64,000 bases of DNA from Guyanagaster necrorhizus. Its lineage: Eukaryota > Basidiomycota > Agaricomycetes > Agaricales > Physalacriaceae. Under the pieces are notes generated by a model. It had not been told where the DNA came from and searched no databases. It saw only the letters and a list, made by a program, of their open reading frames with translations. Positions 59,017 through 64,000 of this stretch are shown here, piece by piece. Each line of letters begins with the position of its first letter. Position 1 is the first letter of the stretch. The stretch lies in the NCBI RefSeq assembly GCF_019112545.1, contig NW_025064896.1, positions 1,047,317 to 1,111,316 on the forward strand. The letters are read 5' to 3'. The translations under genes and the position numbers were made by a program.

Positions 59017-60300
59017 TCATTGCTCAGAAGTGTTCTGGTTGTAATAATATGACCTCTTTGTTGTCATCTCCTCCTTGGTTGTGATCCACCCTGCAGCTGA
59101 GAAAATTGGCCTTCTTGTTTGCTGCTCCAGCCTTGTGGTGAAGTGTGTATTTGTACTCAGATAATTCCGTAACCCATCTAGCTTGTCTGTGGTTAAGCTT
59201 TTGGGGTTGTCAGAAATATTGGAGATGTTGGTGATCAGTCCAGATTTCAAATGTGTGATTGGCTCCAATGAGATAATACCACCACTTGGCAAGGGCAAGC
59301 ATTATGGCTAGGAGTTCCTTGTCATAAATTTCATAGTTGCACTCTGTTACTGTGAGCGCCTTTGACATAAAAGCGACTGGTCACCATTTGCCATCTTGTT
59401 CCTGTGAGAGTACAGCTCCAATAGCACCTTCACTAGAGTTGGCCTCCACTTTGAACCTCCCATCCTGACTTGGTATGGCCAGGATGACATCTTCAGCTAA
59501 TCAGTATTTAAGATTGTTAAATGCTGCCCATTGGGGAATTCCCAGTTAATTGCATCATAGGTCAGACTATTTTGCTGTAATCCCAGATAAATCATTGGTA
59601 GAAGTTGGTGAATCCAAGGAATGATTGCAGTTCCTTCTTCTTTGTCGGCTCCAGCCATTCAGTTACTCCTGCCACTTTGACAGGGTCCATCCTGATGCTT
59701 CCTTCACTGATGATGACTCTGAGGTATTCGGTTTCCAGTACCTCGAATTCACATTTTTCAGCCTTGAGGAAGAGTCGATGCTTCCTCATCAAGGACAGTA
59801 CTTGTCATACTGTCCTTTGGTGTTCCTTCTTATTTTTGGACATAATAAGGATGTCGTCCAAGTAGATTGTTACCTTCTCTGTGGCAATGAGATCTTTGAA
59901 GATGTCATTCATCATCCACTGGAAGATGGCTGGCGAGTTAGTGAGTCCAAAGAACATGACCATCGGTTCGAATAAACTATAGTTAGTTCGAAAAGTGGCT
60001 TTCCATTCATCACCCTCCCTAATGTGTATGTTATTGTACCCCCACTGAACATCTAGTTTGGTGTAGTACTTTGCACTCTGGAGTTTATCCATTAATTCAG
60101 TGATTAAAGGAAGTGGATAATGATTCTTGATCATCATCTCATTTAGCTTCCAATAGTTCTGTACCAGTTGAAGTTTTCTGTCTTTCTTTTTGATGAAAAA
60201 GAAGGATGATGCCATTGGTGATTTTGATGGTCAGATTCTCCCGCTGGATAAGTTCTTCTTGAGGAACTTATCTAGTTTTTGTTGTTTGTTATTGCCCAGT
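59017..60300 (-). pseudogene. Element B reverse transcriptase and RNase H
   Basis: RT: FFFIKKKDRKLQLVQNYWKL (about 60140-60200), the polymerase motif [10 protein letters not shown] (about 59830-59865) with the two catalytic Asp intact, FLGFTNFYQ, then RNase H (from about 59400). A TGA sits where Arg would be expected at 59805-59807, at 60232-60234 (GRI*PSK) and at 59381-59383 (KW*PVA). The RNase H-side frame near 59540 lost bases. Confidence 0.82.
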
Positions 60301-60660
60301 GGATAACACTTGCAATCTAGGTTGGCATTCGAGTTGGGGATTAATTCGATGGCATGGTCCCAGAGCTTTGAGTTGGGTAGTTCATCAAAACTCTCTTTTT
60401 TTGAATAAATCCCAATAATCGCATGTCCATTTGGGTACCATTTTCTTGAATGTCCTTTCCTCTTTTCTGGCATTAGCCTTTGCTGCCAGATCATTGGCAT
60501 GGTGTGTTGCCCAAATGTTAATGGCCCTTTGTATGTCGATGGCAAGGATTGTCTTGCCATCTTCCATTTCTTCATCCCATCGGTCCTTGGGATCTTCATC
60601 TGGTAATTCAAATGGAATCTTCTCATAATGGCATCAAGCAAAAATGATGCATCCAGTCTT

Positions 60661-60960
60661 TCAATTGATTAGCAGATTGTGTCTGATTAGCCAATCATGA
60701 CTGAAGAATATTTCCTTGGTCCCTAGCTCAGTTACAGCTAGGTCAATTTGTTCTGAATGATCACCAATAGTGAGCCTAAGCTCTACATATTCAGTGATTG
60801 ATCCAGCCTGGTTCTTTGTTCCATCAGCATTATAGACTGGGATAGGTGCTGCTGTTGCCCATGTGGATAGTTGATGCTTGTTGACAAAAGCTTGATTGAT
60901 GGAACTCCCCATGCAGCTGCTGTTGATCAGGGCAGTGACTGCATAGGTAGATTGGGATGA
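60661..60960 (-). pseudogene. Element B aspartic protease region
   Basis: Carries the same downstream block as A (VTELGTKEIFFSHDWLIRHN). Just upstream it reads INSSCMGSSINQAF where the protease active site would be, so the catalytic Asp-Ser-Gly appears changed, as in element A. The shared change suggests it predates the split of the copies or that the site is not what I think it is. Confidence 0.6.
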
Positions 60961-61189
60961 CCTTTGGGGCTCTCTGCCCCTTTTCAGCCCTTCATTGGCA
61001 CTTGAGTTGTTGGAGTTGGTTGTTCTGATTCCTTAGGCGATTCCATAAGAGTGGTACTGTCAGGTATATTCAGATGCATGCATAATTTAGACATAGGTGG
61101 AGCAACTACAGAGGGAAAATTGTCAGTCTATTCAACAGCTGGGGGTGACAGTCCACTAATTAGTATTTGGGCTGAGTCAGTGGAATCGC

Positions 61190-64000
61190 TCACTGCTCGG
61201 CCTTGTCTTTTACCTCCTCAGGCTTGTCTTCTGGCCCAAGGTTTTGGTCCTCCTTCATCAACTCAGCAATCTGTGCTTGAATGTCTTCCCAGATGTGTTT
61301 ATTCTTCTTCTGGAGGTAGTTTTGTGCCATGTGGCTCTTTTGGCTGTAGTTGAAACACTTCCCCCCCTTCTTGAGGTGATCCATGTCTATTGGCTGACCT
61401 GTTCTAGTAAATGTCATGTCTGTACTAGTTTGCTTCTCTCTGAAAGAAGTTGGGGTCAAGCCTCTGGGCTTGGTGGACATGGTTGGAGCCAGGGTGGAAG
61501 CCTTCGATCCTTGCCCCTGGCTTCTATAAGTTCCATATGCCAGGGTCATTGCTTCAGCCTTTTGTCATTGTTGTTCCTTGTATATGGTAATGATTCAGGC
61601 CTTCCACTCATCATATCCGATGGGGATCCCTTGTCCAATGTCAGAGATAGTGATGAGGTAATGAGATGGTAGGCCCATCTTCATGTATTCAACTATTCAT
61701 CCAGAGTCTGCAATGTCATCGTGAACTCCAGCAAGCCATCCAAGTCATTCTAATTCATCGAAGTAATCAGTGGCAGCTTTGCCGGTCATCTTATATTCCT
61801 TCATCTTTTGCTTGTGAACTTCTTGGACAGCCGGATCTGTGAACTTGTTGACAATCATTTGTTTGAATACCAGTCATGAGAGGTATCAGTGATAAGTCCT
61901 CATGGTGGACCAGAATGTTGGGGAGATTAGGACTCACTAGGTCTTTGCTTTGTCAGCCATATGAGTGACCACAAAGGTGACCTTGTACATGTCGGCAAGG
62001 AAGTATGGTGTGAATACCTGAAAGTATTGGTCACAGTCGATCAGGAATTGGTTGATATCATTGGAAGCTCCCTGGAAGGGTTTGGGCTCTGCTATCAGAA
62101 TCGGTTTGACATTAAGAATTTGAGCCCCTGCATCAAGAGTGGACATCAGGTTGGGCCACCCTCCAGCAGGTGGTCCCGACCATCCACTCAGGGATCCTGG
62201 GAAAGAATGGAAGGAGCCATCATCAGTGATGGGGCTTCCTGGTGGAGGAACTGTCTTCCATATGATCTGCCCATTCTTGACAGTCCAGCTCTGGCCAAAT
62301 GCCACAGGGTCATCTTCTGTAGGGGCCAGTTCAGCAGGTTCAGGATCCTTGCTGCCTTCAGCTTTGTCTGGTGGTGGCTGCCTGGTGAATGGTTGTCAAA
62401 CCAGGAACCTCCATGGGTTCAGGTGGTAACTACTCGGCTTGGGTCGGTATTGAGAAAGCCAAGATGCCATGCTGCAGATGGTGGAGGTGGCAAACAAGTA
62501 TCTTGATGACATTGTTCGGATAGTGGGCACCATATTGGCCAGCTGGCTTGGCACAATACCTGGCATCCACAGTCTTAGTGTTGTGCCATACTTTGGCCTG
62601 TATAGTGGTAATGCCTGCATCTGATGTCCTAAATATTGTTTATTGTAAATAAAAATGGCCCACTCAGTGGCTGCATATTGTAAAATCTCTGTGCACTTGA
62701 TATAGTCAGTGGAGAGGTATCTTTGTCCTATGGGTGACACCAACCAGGTGTCATCCATTCACAATGTTGTTGTTCCTTCCTGAAACAACTCTATAAAATC
62801 CTCCTTTCACACTTCTCATGCTAGCTCCCTCTGCTTCTGTTCATGCATATTGATGTTCCACGAGCTGACCCAGTCAGTTAGAGGGTCCATGACTTCCTCA
62901 TCATGATTCTCCTCTCTCTCATCATCTGCGTCTCCACTGGTGGTCTTGCTGTCCATGTCCCCCTTGAGGAGAGAACTGTCACATGAAGTCATAGACCTCT
63001 GGGATAGTCATGCTGGGGCTGCATGCTGGGTCTAGCATCATCAGGTCTGGGGCGAGGAGTAGGTGGCTGCTTGAGCTGCTCTGGTGGCTCCTCGATGCTC
63101 ATTGCTGTGCATGCCATTGCTCTGTGATACCAGTGGAAGTTTCTGTAAAACTTTGGGTTAAGGAAAAGGGCCATGAAACTTTCATTGAGGAACCTCTTGA
63201 GGTTGCCAGTTGGGTCGATACCCTCATTGTCTCCTCCGATTGTGCCTCTTTCTGCTAGAATTCCATCTCCTCAGACCAGGATGTCATCTGTCTCAGCAAT
63301 GGTGTTGGTCCCGTAAGATAGTGGGTGGTTGTCATTGAGGTTTGACTGGGCCTCTTCCTTGATAGGGTCTGCCCAGGGGTCAGACTCAATGGTGGGAGTG
63401 GTAGGTTCCCAGAAAGGTGAGTTGGAGGTGGTGGTCCTGACAATGGTGTCGGTAAGACTTTCCCCCTCCATCCTCCTTTGTTCTTCTGCTGCTCATGCTT
63501 AAAGGTAGTGCCCAAAGAGGGCGTTCTCCCTCATGATCTCATTGTCAATGTGTGCCTGCTCCTCCCTGTGCTCGGAAACATGATGGGTACATCGAACTTG
63601 GTCCTCTCTGGGGAGGACCATAACAGTGGGGTTAGCTGGCCATGTTCCTGCTGGTACTGCTCATGTGCTTTCTGCTCTGCTAGTATGACTGCTAGCTGGG
63701 CCGCACTCCATCCGGTCAGCCTCGACAGCAGTGGCCTGCCACCAGTGGCACTCATTGCTGTTGTCAGGCCAATACTGGTTGTTTCCAGCCCTGGCTCTGC
63801 TGCTAGTCCTTCTGTCATTCATGGATATGGTTGATTGAGACCCATGGCCTCTGGAACCTTGGGTTCCTCAAGCCATCTGTGGGGCATCCAGGGAGTCTCT
63901 AGCACAACATCCAATGCCAGTGCTAGAGATGGGGGTTGCTGTCCTGGTTGCTGGGATGCTGTGCTGGAGGGATGGGATGGGGGTGTTGGGTCTGGGTCAT
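61190..64000 (-). pseudogene. Element B gag region
   Basis: The capsid-like block FQGASNDINQFLIDCDQYF lies near 62010-62080 and the zinc-knuckle region at about 61315-61365. The knuckle reads CFNYSQKSHMAQNY, so two of three Cys are Tyr (element A keeps all three). Further upstream the gag N-terminal region is Ser/Pro/Thr-rich (63255-63515 and 63531-63818) and runs to the window edge. TGA interruptions occur near 61565 and elsewhere. Confidence 0.75.

Larger units (their letters stand above)
56668..64000 (-). mobile_element. Ty3/gypsy chromodomain retrotransposon B (runs off right edge, degenerate)
   Basis: Same family and order as element A: gag (61190-64000), protease (60661-60912), reverse transcriptase (59592-60240), RNase H (59017-59400), integrase (58035-58740), chromodomain (about 57600-57790), then a long C-terminal extension and the 3' LTR. 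It retains more of gag than A, but its 5' LTR is outside the window. Decay includes many TGA codons, a frameshift at a T-run (60396-60402), and a small deletion near 59540 (before the WAAFNNLK block). It is not autonomous. Confidence 0.85.

Noticed and set aside
52083..64000. TGA reassigned to an amino acid (alternative genetic code)
   Set aside because: Host genes in the same window end in TGA (SEC9, glutaredoxin, ABC transporter), and the TGA sites in the elements fit CGA/TGG mutation.
1..64000. CRISPR arrays, phage or bacterial operon features
   Set aside because: The DNA is intron-rich fungal nuclear sequence; no regularly spaced repeats were seen.

Overview
The window is a piece of a filamentous basidiomycete (Agaricomycetes-like) nuclear genome. 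Genes are split by many very short introns (about 45-60 bases, GT-AG, rarely GC-AG). Genes lie on both strands with short spacers. The protein families are typical of mushroom-forming fungi: DUF6534 membrane proteins, expanded F-box proteins, CYP450s, a hybrid histidine kinase remnant and Ty3/gypsy retrotransposons with a chromodomain. All calls come from reading the translated sequence. No database search was run.

Layout. 1-2615 (+) is the 3' part of a Nup84/Nup107 nuclear-pore gene. 3240-4432 (+) is a complete SEC9/SNAP-25 t-SNARE. 4.7-9 kb (-) is a run of F-box/LRR-like genes or remnants. 9-13.3 kb is decayed sequence: an unidentified minus-strand gene tail and a broken hybrid histidine kinase. 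13.3-20.2 kb is a short-chain dehydrogenase (SDR) cluster of two apparently intact copies (A on +, C on -) and one pseudogene (B on +), with a decaying DUF6534 membrane gene between A and B. 20.8-22.7 kb (+) is a Zn2Cys6 transcription factor. 23.3-28.8 kb (-) is a full ABCC transporter. 29.7-31.8 kb (-) is a 642-residue Ser/Pro-rich protein of unknown function, and a degenerate copy of its 3' end sits on the far side of the ABC gene. 32.8-33.5 kb (+) is a small secreted protein. 33.7-34.7 kb (-) is a DUF1295 membrane reductase-like protein. 35.9-37.9 kb (+) is an AT-hook/Myb-like nuclear protein. 38.9-39.9 kb (+) is a Ser-rich hypothetical. 39.9-43.5 kb is gene-poor with a possible P450 scrap. 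43.6-45.6 kb (+) is a complete cytochrome P450 whose heme cysteine lies on an 11-base exon. 46.3-46.8 kb (+) is a glutaredoxin. 46.9-48.4 kb (+) is an F-box protein. 48.6-50.4 kb (-) is an Hst3/Hst4-type sirtuin.

From about 52 kb to the end the DNA changes character. It becomes CpG-poor and holds two Ty3/gypsy chromodomain retrotransposons on the minus strand. Element A's gag is cut exactly at the LTR end of element B, so B appears to have inserted into A. B runs off the right edge. Both are dead, and nearly all the interruptions found are TGA codons at positions where Arg (CGA) or Trp (TGG) is expected. That pattern fits cytosine-methylation or RIP-like C-to-T decay rather than random loss.

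The housekeeping genes (Nup84, SEC9, glutaredoxin, sirtuin) are interleaved with lineage-specific ones (SDRs, P450, ABC transporter, transcription factor). The SDR, transcription factor and ABC neighbourhood could be read as a small detoxification or metabolite locus, but the sequence alone does not prove it. I did not find a system I would call wholly new. The points most worth following are the decay pattern, the nested insertion, the micro-exon and the duplications around the SDR and ABC genes.
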